Assembly (NCBI RefSeq): GCF_014653695.1
Contig: NZ_BNAR01000021.1
Span: 60,925 to 124,924 of the forward strand
Direction: 5' to 3'
From: Lentzea cavernae
Lineage (GTDB): Bacteria; Actinomycetota; Actinomycetes; Mycobacteriales; Pseudonocardiaceae
DNA: 64,000 nucleotides
Positions within the stretch are counted from its first letter, which is position 1. The number at the start of each line of letters is the position of its first letter. This document shows, one piece after another, positions 34,636-42,877 of the stretch. The notes below the pieces were generated by a model. It had not been told where the DNA came from and searched no databases. It saw nothing but the letters and a program-made list of their open reading frames with translations. The position numbers were made by a program, and so were the translations under genes.

Positions 34636-37600
34636 ATGCGTGATCGCGGAGAGTCGCCGTTGCTGGAAGCGCTGGTGAACCGTGTTGTCGTCGCTGACGG
34701 TGCCATGGGCACCATGCTCCAGGCAGCCGACCTCTCCCTCGACGACTTCCGCGGTCTCGAGGGCTGCAACGAGATCTTGAACGTCACCCGCCCGGACGTC
34801 GTGAAGGCCGTTCACCGCGGTTATCTCGAGGCCGGGTGCGACGCCGTGGAGACGAACACGTTCGGCGCGAACCTCGCGAACCTGGCCGAGTACGACATTC
34901 CGGACCAGATCTTCCACCTGTCCGAACGCGGTGCGGCGCTGGCGCGGGAGGTCGCGGACGAGTTCGGCACGTCCGGGCAGCCGCGGTTCGTGCTCGGCTC
35001 CGTCGGTCCCGGCACGAAGCTGCCCACGCTCGGCCACGCTCCTTATGCGACGTTGCGCGACGCCTACCATCAGCAGTGCCAGGGACTGCTCGCCGGCGGC
35101 GTGGACGCGATCATCGTCGAGACCTCGCAGGACCTGCTGCAGACCAAGGCGTCCGTCGTCGGCGCGAAGCGCGCCATGACCGCCGAGGGCCGGTTCGTCC
35201 CGATCATCGCGCAGGTCACCGTCGAGACGACCGGCACGATGCTGCTCGGCTCGGAGATCGGCGCGGCGCTGACCGCGCTGGAACCGCTGGGCATCGACCT
35301 GATCGGCCTCAACTGCGCCACCGGTCCCGCCGAGATGAGCGAGCACCTGCGCACGCTCTCGAAGCACGCCCGCGTCCCGTTGTCGGTGATGCCGAACGCC
35401 GGTCTGCCCGAACTCGGCCCCCACGGCGCCGTCTACCCGTTGTCGCCGGAGGAACTGGCGCAGGCCTTGTCCGGGTTCGTGACGGAGTTCGGCGCCCGGC
35501 TCGTCGGCGGTTGCTGCGGCACGACGTCCGAGCACCTGCGCCAGGTGGCCGAGGCGGTGCGCGACCTCGGTCCCTCGTCGCGCCGGCCGCGTCCGGAACC
35601 GGGTGTGTCCTCTCTGTACCAGGCCGTCCCGTTCACCCAGGACACCTCGGTGCTGATGATCGGCGAGCGCACGAACGCCAACGGCTCCAAGGCCTTCCGC
35701 GAGGCGATGCTCGCGCGGAAGTGGGAGGACTGCGTCGAGATCGCCCGCGACCAGACGCGCGAGGGCGCCCACCTCATCGACCTCTGCGTCGACTACGTGG
35801 GCCGCGACGGCGAGGCGGACATGCGGGCGCTGGCGTCGCGGCTGGCCACCGCGTCGACGTTGCCGATCGTGCTCGACTCCACCGAACCCGCCGTGCTGCA
35901 GGCCGGTCTGGAGTGCCTCGGCGGGCGCAGCGCGGTCAACTCGGTCAACTACGAGGACGGCGACGGCCCGGACTCGCGGTTCCAGAAGATCATGCGGCTC
36001 GCCTCCGAGCACGGCGCGGCCGTGGTGGCGCTGTGCATCGACGAGGAGGGCCAGGCCCGCACCGCCGAGTGGAAGGTGCGCGTCGCGACCCGGCTGATCG
36101 AGGACCTCACGTCCAACTGGGGCATGAGGGTCGACGACATCATCGTGGACTGCCTGACGTTCCCGATCTCCACCGGGCAGGAGGAGGTGCGCCGCGACGC
36201 CGTCGAGACGATCGAGGCGATCCGCGAGCTCAAGCGCCGCTTCCCGGACGTGCAAACGACTCTGGGGCTGTCGAACGTCTCCTTCGGACTGAACCCGGCC
36301 GCGCGCCAGGTGCTGAACTCCGTGTTCCTGCACGAATGCGTGCAGGCCGGTCTCGACACGGCGATCGTGCACGCGTCCAAGATCGTGCCGATGGCGCGCA
36401 TCCCCGACGAACAGCGCGCCGTGGCACTGGACCTGGTCTACGACCGCCGCCGCGAGGGCTACGACCCGTTGCAGAAGCTGATGGGGCTGTTCGAGGGCGT
36501 CACGACGAAGTCGAACTCCGCCACGCGTGCTCAGGAACTGGCCGCGCTGCCGTTGTTCGAACGCCTGCAGCGCCGGATCGTCGACGGCGAGCGCACCGGC
36601 CTGGAGGCCGACCTCGACCTCGCCCTGGACGAGCGCCCGGCGTTGCAGATCATCAACGACACGTTGCTGGCGGGCATGAAGACCGTCGGCGAGCTCTTCG
36701 GCTCCGGGCAGATGCAGCTGCCGTTCGTGCTGCAGTCCGCCGAGGTCATGAAGACCGCCGTCGCGCACCTCGAACCGCACATGGAACGGTCCGACGACGG
36801 TGGCAAGGGCCGGATCGTGCTCGCCACCGTGAAGGGCGACGTCCACGACATCGGCAAGAACCTCGTCGACATCATCCTGTCCAACAACGGCTACGAGGTC
36901 GTGAACATCGGCATCAAGCAGCCGATCACCACCATCCTGGAGGCCGCCGAGCAGCACCGCGCGGACGCGATCGGCATGTCCGGCCTGCTGGTCAAGTCGA
37001 CCGTGATCATGAAGGAGAACCTCGAGGAGATGAACTCCCGGGGTGTCGCGGCGCGGTGGCCGGTCCTGCTGGGCGGCGCGGCGTTGACGCGCGCGTACGT
37101 CGAGAACGACCTGACGGAGATGTACTTCGGCGACGTCCGCTACGCCCGCGACGCCTTCGAGGGCCTGCGGCTGATGGACGCGATCATGGCGGCGAAACGC
37201 GGCGAGGCACCTCTCGTGGACCCGGAAGCCGAAGCCAAGGCCGCGGAACGCAAGGCGCGCCGCGAACGTTCGCTGCGCATCGCCGCCGCCCGCAAAGCCG
37301 TTGCGGTGGAAGAAGAACCCGTGTCCGGCCGCTCCGACGTGGCTCAGGACAACCCGATCCCGGCGCCGCCGTTCTGGGGCAGCCGGGTCGTGAAGGGCAT
37401 CCCGGTCGCGGACTACAGCGCGTTGCTGGACGAGCGCGCCACCTTCATGGGCCAGTGGGGGTTGAAGGGCGCTCGCGGCGACGGACCGACCTACGAGGAG
37501 CTGGTCGAGACCGAAGGCCGTCCACGCCTGCGGTACTGGATGGAACGTCTTGCCACGGAAGGTGTTCTTGCCCACGCCGCCGTGGTCTACGGCTACTTCC

Positions 37601-38175
37601 CGTGCGTCTCCGACGGCGACGACCTGATCATCCTGGAAGAGCCGTCGCCCGATTCAGTTGAACGCTTCCGGTTCCGTTTTCCGCGCCAGAAAAGGAATCG
37701 GCGTCTCTGCCTGTCCGACTTCTGGCGTCCTCGCTCGGCCGGCGAGGTCGACGTCATCGCGTTCCACCTCGTGACGATGGGCCAGCCGATCGCCGAGCAC
37801 GCCAACGAGCTGTTCGGCAAGAACGCGTATCGTGAGTACCTGGAAGTCCACGGACTGGGGGTCCAGCTCACCGAAGCGCTGGCCGAGCACTGGCACCGGC
37901 GCGTCCGCGAGGAGCTCGTGTGGCCGGGCGGTGACTCCGTCGCCTCGGAAGACCCCGCCGCCGTCGAGGAGTACTTCAAGCTCGGCTACCGCGGCGCGCG
38001 GTACTCGTTCGGCTACGGCGCCTGCCCCGACATGGAGGACCGCCGGCGCGTGGTCGAGCTGCTCGACCCGGCGCGCATCGGGGTCTCGCTGTCCGAGGAA
38101 CTCCAGCTACACCCGGAACAGTCCACCGACGCCTTCGTGGCGCACCACCCGGAGGCGAAGTACTTCAATGTCTGA
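34636..38175 (+). CDS. metH: Cobalamin-dependent methionine synthase
   Basis: The 1179-aa enzyme transfers a methyl group from 5-methyltetrahydrofolate via cobalamin to homocysteine. Domains appear in order. The homocysteine-binding zinc barrel (1-320) has GAMGTML and GGCCGT. The pterin-binding barrel (about 335-620) starts at LMIGERTNANGSKAF. The cobalamin-binding region follows, with the cap and the DVHDIGKNLVDIIL motif whose His ligates cobalt, and ends with SGLLVKST. The C-terminal activation domain (about 930-1179) has YFKLGYRGARYSFGYGACPD. ATG 34636 follows TAGGCT (34624-34629) by six bases, so it is probably leaderless. The need for cobalamin fits the nearby riboswitch-controlled cbt genes. 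Confidence 0.96.
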   Translation: MRDRGESPLLEALVNRVVVADGAMGTMLQAADLSLDDFRGLEGCNEILNVTRPDVVKAVHRGYLEAGCDAVETNTFGANLANLAEYDIPDQIFHLSERGAALAREVADEFGTSGQPRFVLGSVGPGTKLPTLGHAPYATLRDAYHQQCQGLLAGGVDAIIVETSQDLLQTKASVVGAKRAMTAEGRFVPIIAQVTVETTGTMLLGSEIGAALTALEPLGIDLIGLNCATGPAEMSEHLRTLSKHARVPLSVMPNAGLPELGPHGAVYPLSPEELAQALSGFVTEFGARLVGGCCGTTSEHLRQVAEAVRDLGPSSRRPRPEPGVSSLYQAVPFTQDTSVLMIGERTNANGSKAFREAMLARKWEDCVEIARDQTREGAHLIDLCVDYVGRDGEADMRALASRLATASTLPIVLDSTEPAVLQAGLECLGGRSAVNSVNYEDGDGPDSRFQKIMRLASEHGAAVVALCIDEEGQARTAEWKVRVATRLIEDLTSNWGMRVDDIIVDCLTFPISTGQEEVRRDAVETIEAIRELKRRFPDVQTTLGLSNVSFGLNPAARQVLNSVFLHECVQAGLDTAIVHASKIVPMARIPDEQRAVALDLVYDRRREGYDPLQKLMGLFEGVTTKSNSATRAQELAALPLFERLQRRIVDGERTGLEADLDLALDERPALQIINDTLLAGMKTVGELFGSGQMQLPFVLQSAEVMKTAVAHLEPHMERSDDGGKGRIVLATVKGDVHDIGKNLVDIILSNNGYEVVNIGIKQPITTILEAAEQHRADAIGMSGLLVKSTVIMKENLEEMNSRGVAARWPVLLGGAALTRAYVENDLTEMYFGDVRYARDAFEGLRLMDAIMAAKRGEAPLVDPEAEAKAAERKARRERSLRIAAARKAVAVEEEPVSGRSDVAQDNPIPAPPFWGSRVVKGIPVADYSALLDERATFMGQWGLKGARGDGPTYEELVETEGRPRLRYWMERLATEGVLAHAAVVYGYFPCVSDGDDLIILEEPSPDSVERFRFRFPRQKRNRRLCLSDFWRPRSAGEVDVIAFHLVTMGQPIAEHANELFGKNAYREYLEVHGLGVQLTEALAEHWHRRVREELVWPGGDSVASEDPAAVEEYFKLGYRGARYSFGYGACPDMEDRRRVVELLDPARIGVSLSEELQLHPEQSTDAFVAHHPEAKYFNV

Positions 38176-38824
38176 CTTGCAGGCCGTGCTGTGGGACATG
38201 GACGGAACGCTGCTGGACTCCGAGAAGCTGTGGGACATCCCGCTCTACGAGTACGCGGAGAAGCTCGGCGGCGTGCTCACCCTGGAGACCCGCGAGCGCA
38301 TGGTCGGCAGCAACGTCCCCACGACGATGCGCCTGCTGTTCGGCGACGTCGGCATCGAGCCCACCGAGGCCGACATGGCCGACGGCGCCGCGTGGATCCT
38401 GCGCCGCACCGAGGAGGTCTTCCGGACGGGCCTGCCGTGGCGTCCGGGCGCCCAGGAGGCCCTGCGCGCGGTGCGTGCTTCCGGCGTGCCGATGGCGTTG
38501 GTGACGTCGACCGAGCGGGGGCTGACCGAGGTCGCGCTGGACACGATCGGCCGTGAGCTGTTCGACGTGACCGTGTGCGGCGACGAGGTCGACGGGTTGA
38601 ACAAGCCGTTGCCCGAGCCCTATCTGAAGGCGGCGCGGCTGCTGGGCGTGGACGCCGGGCGTTGCGTCGCGATCGAGGACTCGCCGACCGGCGTCTCGGC
38701 CGCCGTCGCGGCCGGGTGCACCGTGCTGGTCGTGCCCTGTGACGTCGAGGTGCCGGCGGGGGAGCGGCGGGTGTTCCGCGACTCCCTCGCCGGCGTCGAC
38801 CTCGACGTGCTGAAAGCCCTCTAG
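38168..38824 (+). CDS. HAD-superfamily phosphatase (beta-phosphoglucomutase-like)
   Basis: The 218-aa protein has the HAD motifs: motif I WDMDGTLLDSE with the nucleophile Asp, motif II VTST, a Lys in NKPLPEPYLKAA, and motif III IEDSPTGVSAA. The helical cap after motif I marks the beta-phosphoglucomutase/phosphatase subclass. Its ATG overlaps the metH stop by 8 bp, so it is translated with metH. Substrate is unknown; similar HAD genes follow metH in related actinobacteria. Confidence 0.88.
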   Translation: MSDLQAVLWDMDGTLLDSEKLWDIPLYEYAEKLGGVLTLETRERMVGSNVPTTMRLLFGDVGIEPTEADMADGAAWILRRTEEVFRTGLPWRPGAQEALRAVRASGVPMALVTSTERGLTEVALDTIGRELFDVTVCGDEVDGLNKPLPEPYLKAARLLGVDAGRCVAIEDSPTGVSAAVAAGCTVLVVPCDVEVPAGERRVFRDSLAGVDLDVLKAL

Positions 38825-39573
38825 ACCGAAGCCTTCTCGACTGCCCTGGTCCTGCGGGTGGCCGGGTCGACCAGCAGGCCGAACACCACGCCGATGCCGA
38901 CGTAGAGCGTGGCGAGCTGGGCGAGCGAGCTGAGGCGGAACTGCCACAGCACGTTCACCGGCATGTCCGCGGGGATCGTGTCCGGCGGCGCGGGGAACGC
39001 CAGCAGCACCACCGCGGTGGCCGCGGCCACCGCGAGCAGCACGGCCGTCGTCCGCACGGGCTGCGACTGCGCGCGCAGCTGCGCGGCGAGCCAGCTGGCG
39101 GCCCACACGATCACCAGACCGGCCACCACCACACCGAGGTAGAGCGCGGTCCGGTAGTTCACCGTCTCCGGGTCGCCCACGGCGGGCGGGTTGGCCGGGT
39201 ACTTGATCCACGGCAGCAGCGCCACGGCACCGAACACCGCGGCGCCGAACGTGAAGCTGCGGGTGAACGGCGTGCTGTCGGCGAACCAGCGCTTCGACAG
39301 CGCGTAGGCCGTGGCGAACACGAGGCCCACCGCGATGCCGACGATCACCACGCCGAGCATGCCGCCCAGGACCTGGGCGCCGCGGGTGACCAGCTCGTCC
39401 TCGCCGCCGTGGGAGTGGCCGGCCTCTTCGCCGGCGGGTGCGCGAGCCTCCTCGACCGCGAGCGCGGCACGAATCGGGATCTCGGTCACCAGGAGTTGCA
39501 CGAGGGCGGACGCGACGCCGGCGATGCCGCCGGCCGCGATTCCGCGCAGGGCAATGGACTTGTACGTCGTCAT
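38821..39573 (-). CDS. cbtA: CbtA-type cobalt transporter subunit
   Basis: The 250-aa membrane protein has about five helices, as expected for CbtA, the predicted cobalt uptake subunit usually found under cobalamin riboswitches. A His/acidic loop (EEAGHSHGGEDE) near residue 52 is a plausible metal-binding site. It lies 22 bases after cbtB on the same strand and shares its riboswitch. Its 3' end overlaps the HAD gene's 3' end by 4 bp. Confidence 0.85.
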   Translation of the reverse strand: MTTYKSIALRGIAAGGIAGVASALVQLLVTEIPIRAALAVEEARAPAGEEAGHSHGGEDELVTRGAQVLGGMLGVVIVGIAVGLVFATAYALSKRWFADSTPFTRSFTFGAAVFGAVALLPWIKYPANPPAVGDPETVNYRTALYLGVVVAGLVIVWAASWLAAQLRAQSQPVRTTAVLLAVAAATAVVLLAFPAPPDTIPADMPVNVLWQFRLSSLAQLATLYVGIGVVFGLLVDPATRRTRAVEKASV

Positions 39574-39595
39574 CTGCTCGACCGGTGGGATCTGA

Positions 39596-39784
39596 TCAGT
39601 GGCAGGGGACGCCGAGGGCGTGGCGGCCGTCGTGGAAGAACTCGTGCAGCAACTCGGAACCCGCGCCGAGCGCGAGGCCGTTCTCCTGCAGGACCAGGTA
39701 GGTGACGATCAGGCCGAGCAGTGAGACGGCGAAGGCCCATTTGGGCACGCGGACGGCGGACAGGCTTGCTGCGGGGCTCGTCAT
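39596..39784 (-). CDS. cbtB: CbtB-type cobalt transporter subunit
   Basis: The 62-aa protein has a single membrane helix (about 13-32) and the characteristic CbtB C-terminus HEFFHDGRHALGVPCH, a His-rich tail likely to bind cobalt. ATG 39784 has GGAGGA about 9 bases upstream; an in-frame ATG at 39799 lies before that ribosome site and is rejected. It is the first gene after the cobalamin riboswitch. Confidence 0.88.
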   Translation of the reverse strand: MTSPAASLSAVRVPKWAFAVSLLGLIVTYLVLQENGLALGAGSELLHEFFHDGRHALGVPCH

Positions 39785-39827
39785 GACGGGCTCCTCCATA
39801 CCTCGTGGAAGGTCAACTCTCCTTGCG

Positions 39828-39979
39828 GCGCCGCAGCCGGTCTCCTGACTCCCGGATCAACGCTGCCCCCGCGTCTTCCCAGTCCCGGGGGACCAGTGAC
39901 GTGCTCGGCGGGGATCGCTTCCCGGTCACAGTGGCGAGGACCGCGCCGGATTTCCACCGGCTTCCCGTCACTGCGGCGC
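39828..39979 (-). promoter_or_regulatory. Cobalamin (adenosylcobalamin-type) riboswitch
   Basis: Read on the minus strand, the aptamer opens with GCGCCGCA, which pairs perfectly with TGCGGCGC at its end (closing stem P1, 39972-39979 with 39828-39835). Inside are the conserved segments GGGAAGCCGGTG, AATCCGGCGCGGTCC, the B12 box GCCACTGTGACCGGGAAG and the terminal AGTCAGGAGACCGGC. The end of the aptamer lies only 4 bases before AAGGAG, so ligand binding probably controls translation or early termination ahead of cbtB-cbtA, switching cobalt uptake off when cobalamin is abundant. Confidence 0.92.
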
Positions 39980-39983
39980 GTGC

Positions 39984-40013
39984 ACCGTAAGTTGAGGCGG
40001 CTGTGAAGCACAA
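39984..40013 (-). promoter_or_regulatory. Probable promoter of the riboswitch-cbtB-cbtA transcript
   Basis: Minus strand TTGTGC (40008-40013) and TACGGT (39984-39989) are separated by 18 bases and place the start point near 39977, almost exactly where the aptamer begins. This suggests the leader is just the riboswitch and that the unit is independent of the FhuF-like gene upstream. Confidence 0.45.
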
Positions 40014-40038
40014 CCGGCCATAAGAGTTGTTGCGTTCC

Positions 40039-40689
40039 TCACTTCACGAGTGGACAGTCACCACACTTCCCACCTGCGGCGACGCGGTAGTAAAGACAAC
40101 AGCTCCGACGCCGGAACGTGACCTCGCCGGGAAAACTCAGAAATTCTCCCGCTTGTTCGAACGGCGGTGCGCTCATGAGCCGTTCGCCGCGTTCTTCCGC
40201 TTCCTCCTCCGTGAGCATGCGTGCGCGCACAACCATTTTCAGTGCGCCCGCGATGTTCGACATCGCGTTGCCCCACAACAATCCGCGCGCCACCGGGGTG
40301 ACCGCCTGGATCGCCTCCACCACAGGCGCGAGCGCTTCCGCGGCCGGAGGACCGAGCCGCGGCTCGTCGAGGCGGACGCTCAGGCCGTTCGCCGGGTGGT
40401 GGTGCCACCACAGGTTCTGGGGGCGGACGTCGATCGGGAGGTTCGCGGCGGTGAGCGGGCTGAGCAGCCGTGCGGTGTAGCTGAGGAAGAACAGACTGGC
40501 CGCTACGCGTGGTTCGTCGGCTTTGTACCGGTTCGCGATGGCGTCGATGGTGATTTTGAGCGCCGGACCGTCCAGGAGCGCCGTTCCCGGCAGCCAGGAC
40601 TCGTCCGGGCGGCCCACGTCGAGGGCGAAGAACGGGTTGATTCCGCGCACCCGGCGCAGCGCTGCGAGGACCTCCGCGAATTCGGACAC
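40039..40689 (-). CDS. FhuF-like (2Fe-2S) siderophore-iron reductase family protein
   Basis: The 216-aa protein ends with RRSCCLYYRVAAGGKCGDCPL, the four-Cys CC-(x)n-CxxC motif of the FhuF C-terminal 2Fe-2S domain, which reduces ferric siderophores to free iron. The central part has FFLSYTARLLSPLTAANLP, also FhuF-like. The start is GTG 40689, eight bases after a TAGCGT box, so the leader is minimal. It lies upstream of the riboswitch-cbt unit on the same strand, and whether it reduces an iron or a cobalt complex is open. Confidence 0.8.
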   Translation of the reverse strand: MSEFAEVLAALRRVRGINPFFALDVGRPDESWLPGTALLDGPALKITIDAIANRYKADEPRVAASLFFLSYTARLLSPLTAANLPIDVRPQNLWWHHHPANGLSVRLDEPRLGPPAAEALAPVVEAIQAVTPVARGLLWGNAMSNIAGALKMVVRARMLTEEEAEERGERLMSAPPFEQAGEFLSFPGEVTFRRRSCCLYYRVAAGGKCGDCPLVK

Positions 40690-40797
40690 GGGAATTCACG
40701 CTACCGGGTGTCCATGCAGGACAGATCACGTCCACGGGCCGGGACAGATGCGACCGCGGTGTGGACGGGGGTCGGTGGGATGGGAGGATGTGGAGCC

Positions 40798-41061
40798 GTG
40801 AAGACCTTCGACTCCCTGTTCGCAGAACTGACCGAACGAGCCGCCACCAAGCCGGAAGGTTCCGGCACCGTCGCCGCGCTCGAGGCCGGGGTCCATGCGC
40901 AGGGGAAGAAGGTCCTGGAGGAGGCGGGCGAGGTCTGGATCGCCGCCGAGTACGAGTCCGACGAGAAGCTCTCCGAAGAGATCTCGCAGCTGCTCTACCG
41001 CCTCCAGGTGCTCATGCTGGGCCGTGGGCTCACCCTCGAAGACGTGTACAAGTACCTCTGA
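40798..41061 (+). CDS. hisE: Phosphoribosyl-ATP pyrophosphohydrolase
   Basis: HisE hydrolyses phosphoribosyl-ATP to phosphoribosyl-AMP, the second step of histidine synthesis. The 87-aa protein has the all-helical MazG-like fold with KKVLEEAGEVWIAAEYES, supplying the Glu residues that bind Mg. Its C-terminus EDVYKYL is typical. The start is GTG 40798. It is followed after 14 bases by hisG, the enzyme of the preceding step, the same pairing as in mycobacteria. Confidence 0.95.
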   Translation: MKTFDSLFAELTERAATKPEGSGTVAALEAGVHAQGKKVLEEAGEVWIAAEYESDEKLSEEISQLLYRLQVLMLGRGLTLEDVYKYL

Positions 41062-41075
41062 CGGAAGACTTCCAC

Positions 41076-41936
41076 ATGCTGCGCGTAGCAGTCCCGAACA
41101 AGGGCGCGCTCGCCGAACGCGCCTCCGCCATGCTCACCGAGGCCGGTTACCGGCAGCGGCACGAGCCGCGTGACCTGACCGTTCTCGACAACAACAACGA
41201 GGTCGAGTTCTTCTTCCTGCGCCCCAAGGACATCGCGATCTACGTGGCGTCCGGCGACCTGGACCTCGGCATCACCGGCCGCGACCTGGCCGCCGACTCG
41301 GGCGCCGACGACAACGGCTCCTCGGTGCAGGAGCTGCTGGCGCTGGGCTTCGGCTCGTCGACCTTCCGCTACGCCGGGCCCCGCGGCACGGACTGGAAGG
41401 TCGAGGACCTGGAGGGCAAGCGCCTCGCCACCGCGTACCCGAAGCTCGTGAACCGCGACCTCAAGGCCCGCGGCATCACCGCCCAGGTGATCCGCCTCGA
41501 CGGCGCCGTGGAGATCTCGATCCAGCTCGGCGTCGCCGACCTGATCGCCGACGTCGTGGGCTCCGGCCGCACGCTCAAGCAGCACGACCTGGTGCCGTTC
41601 GGCGACCCGATCTGCCAGTCCGAGGCGGTCCTCGTCCACCGCCACGGCTCGGAGCTGACGGCGGCCAAGAAACAGCTGACCGCCCGCCTGCAGGGCGTCG
41701 TGTTCGCGCAGCAGTACCTGATGCTCGACTACGACTGCCCGCGTTCGATCCTCGACGACGCCATCGCCCTCACCCCGGGCCTGGAGTCGCCGACCGTCGC
41801 ACCGCTGGCCAACCCCGACTGGGCGGCCGTGCGGGCGATGGTGTCGCGCAAGGAGGCGAACAAGGTGATGGACGAGCTGGCCGCCATCGGCGCCAAGGCC
41901 GTGCTGGCCTCGGACATCAGGTTCTGCCGCCTGTGA
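41076..41936 (+). CDS. hisG: ATP phosphoribosyltransferase
   Basis: HisG condenses ATP with PRPP, the first committed and feedback-inhibited step of histidine synthesis. The 286-aa product is the long form. The N-terminus is MLRVAVPNKGALAERA, the catalytic part contains GDLDLGITGRDL and LGVADLIADVVGSGRTL, and the C-terminal ACT-like regulatory domain (about 210-286) ends SDIRFCRL. ATG 41076 fits the family start. The stop overlaps the start of the next gene by 4 bp (GTGA). Confidence 0.96.
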   Translation: MLRVAVPNKGALAERASAMLTEAGYRQRHEPRDLTVLDNNNEVEFFFLRPKDIAIYVASGDLDLGITGRDLAADSGADDNGSSVQELLALGFGSSTFRYAGPRGTDWKVEDLEGKRLATAYPKLVNRDLKARGITAQVIRLDGAVEISIQLGVADLIADVVGSGRTLKQHDLVPFGDPICQSEAVLVHRHGSELTAAKKQLTARLQGVVFAQQYLMLDYDCPRSILDDAIALTPGLESPTVAPLANPDWAAVRAMVSRKEANKVMDELAAIGAKAVLASDIRFCRL

Positions 41937-42244
41937 TCACGGAGCACGCCCTGCTCGACGTGCTTCCGGGTTCCTCGGAGGAGTTCGAGTGGGCGTTCGG
42001 CGAGGCGCGGGAGCTGATCTCCGCCTCGCCGGGCTTCCGCGGCCTCGAACTGCTGCGCGGCCTGGAGACGCCGTCGCGCTACCTGCTCCTCGTGCGCTGG
42101 GAGACCCTCGAAGACCACACGATCGGGTTCCGCCAGGGGCCTTCGTACGAGCGGTGGTCTTCGTTGCTGCACCGCTTCTACTCGCCGTTCCCGGTGGTCT
42201 CCCACTTCGAGAGCGCGCTGAGCACCTCGTCGTCCGTGGTCTGA
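41933..42244 (+). CDS. ABM-type (antibiotic biosynthesis monooxygenase fold) small protein
   Basis: The 103-aa product fits the dimeric alpha-beta ABM barrel fold: a first strand EHALLDVLPG, a helix GEARELISASPGFRGLELL, then the LLLVRWETLEDHTIGFRQ strand-helix. Members are heme-degrading enzymes, quinone monooxygenases or uncharacterised. GTG 41933 overlaps hisG, so it is cotranslated with hisE-hisG, though no histidine step is known for it. The last 67 bp overlap the convergent phosphoribosyltransferase gene. Confidence 0.8.
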   Translation: MITEHALLDVLPGSSEEFEWAFGEARELISASPGFRGLELLRGLETPSRYLLLVRWETLEDHTIGFRQGPSYERWSSLLHRFYSPFPVVSHFESALSTSSSVV

Positions 42245-42819
42245 GCGAAGCTCTCGTACCACCGGCTCACGGCTCCGAAGTGCTTGGGCGTGAGCACGGC
42301 GATGACCGGCGTCTTGAACCTGCTCAGCGATTCCCTGGCCGCCACCGGGACGGCGAGGGTGACGCTCCTCGGGTCGTGTTTCGCGATCCAGAGCAGTGCC
42401 GCGCGGGCTGTGACGCCGGTGGCCAGGCCGTCGTCCACGAGGATGACGTCGCGGTCCCTGATGACGAACGGCTTGTCGCCGCGGTAGAGGACCGTGCGCC
42501 GCTTCGCTTCGGCTCGTTCCTCGTCGCAGGTGCGGCCCAGTTGTTCTTCGGTGAGGTTCAGGGCTTTGAGCGCCCTCGGGTCGTAGATGGGCTCGCTGTC
42601 CGCCGTCACCGCTCCCACGCCGTACTCGGGGTGGCCTGGGGCACCTATCTTGCGGGCCACGACGACGTCGAGTTCGGCTTCCAGGTGGCTCGCCACTTCC
42701 TTCGCGACCGGGACACCGCCGCGGGGCAGGCCCAGGACCAACGGGTCGTGCCACGGGAGATCGGCGAGTCGCGCTGCCAGGGCGCGGCCCGCTTCCCGCC
42801 GGTTCGCGAACCTCTTCAC
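42178..42819 (-). CDS. Phosphoribosyltransferase family protein
   Basis: The 213-aa protein has the type I PRTase fold with the PRPP loop VILVDDGLATGVTA (about 124-137) and the N-terminal LVLGLPRGGVPVAKEVA segment typical of the broad phosphoribosyltransferase family often annotated in actinobacteria. The acceptor is unknown. It converges on the ABM gene with a 67-bp overlap of coding ends, so both C-termini share DNA. Confidence 0.85.
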   Translation of the reverse strand: MKRFANRREAGRALAARLADLPWHDPLVLGLPRGGVPVAKEVASHLEAELDVVVARKIGAPGHPEYGVGAVTADSEPIYDPRALKALNLTEEQLGRTCDEERAEAKRRTVLYRGDKPFVIRDRDVILVDDGLATGVTARAALLWIAKHDPRSVTLAVPVAARESLSRFKTPVIAVLTPKHFGAVSRWYESFAQTTDDEVLSALSKWETTGNGE

Positions 42820-42877
42820 AGTCCTGCTGACGCTACGCGCACGCCGTCGACGGACGCGAGCGGTAAGACGAGTGGTG

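Noticed and set aside
34618..37575. 985-codon open frame on the minus strand opposite metH
   Set aside because: Its product is low-complexity Arg/Ala/Gly/His-rich and has no family marks; it is the antisense shadow expected opposite a GC-rich gene.
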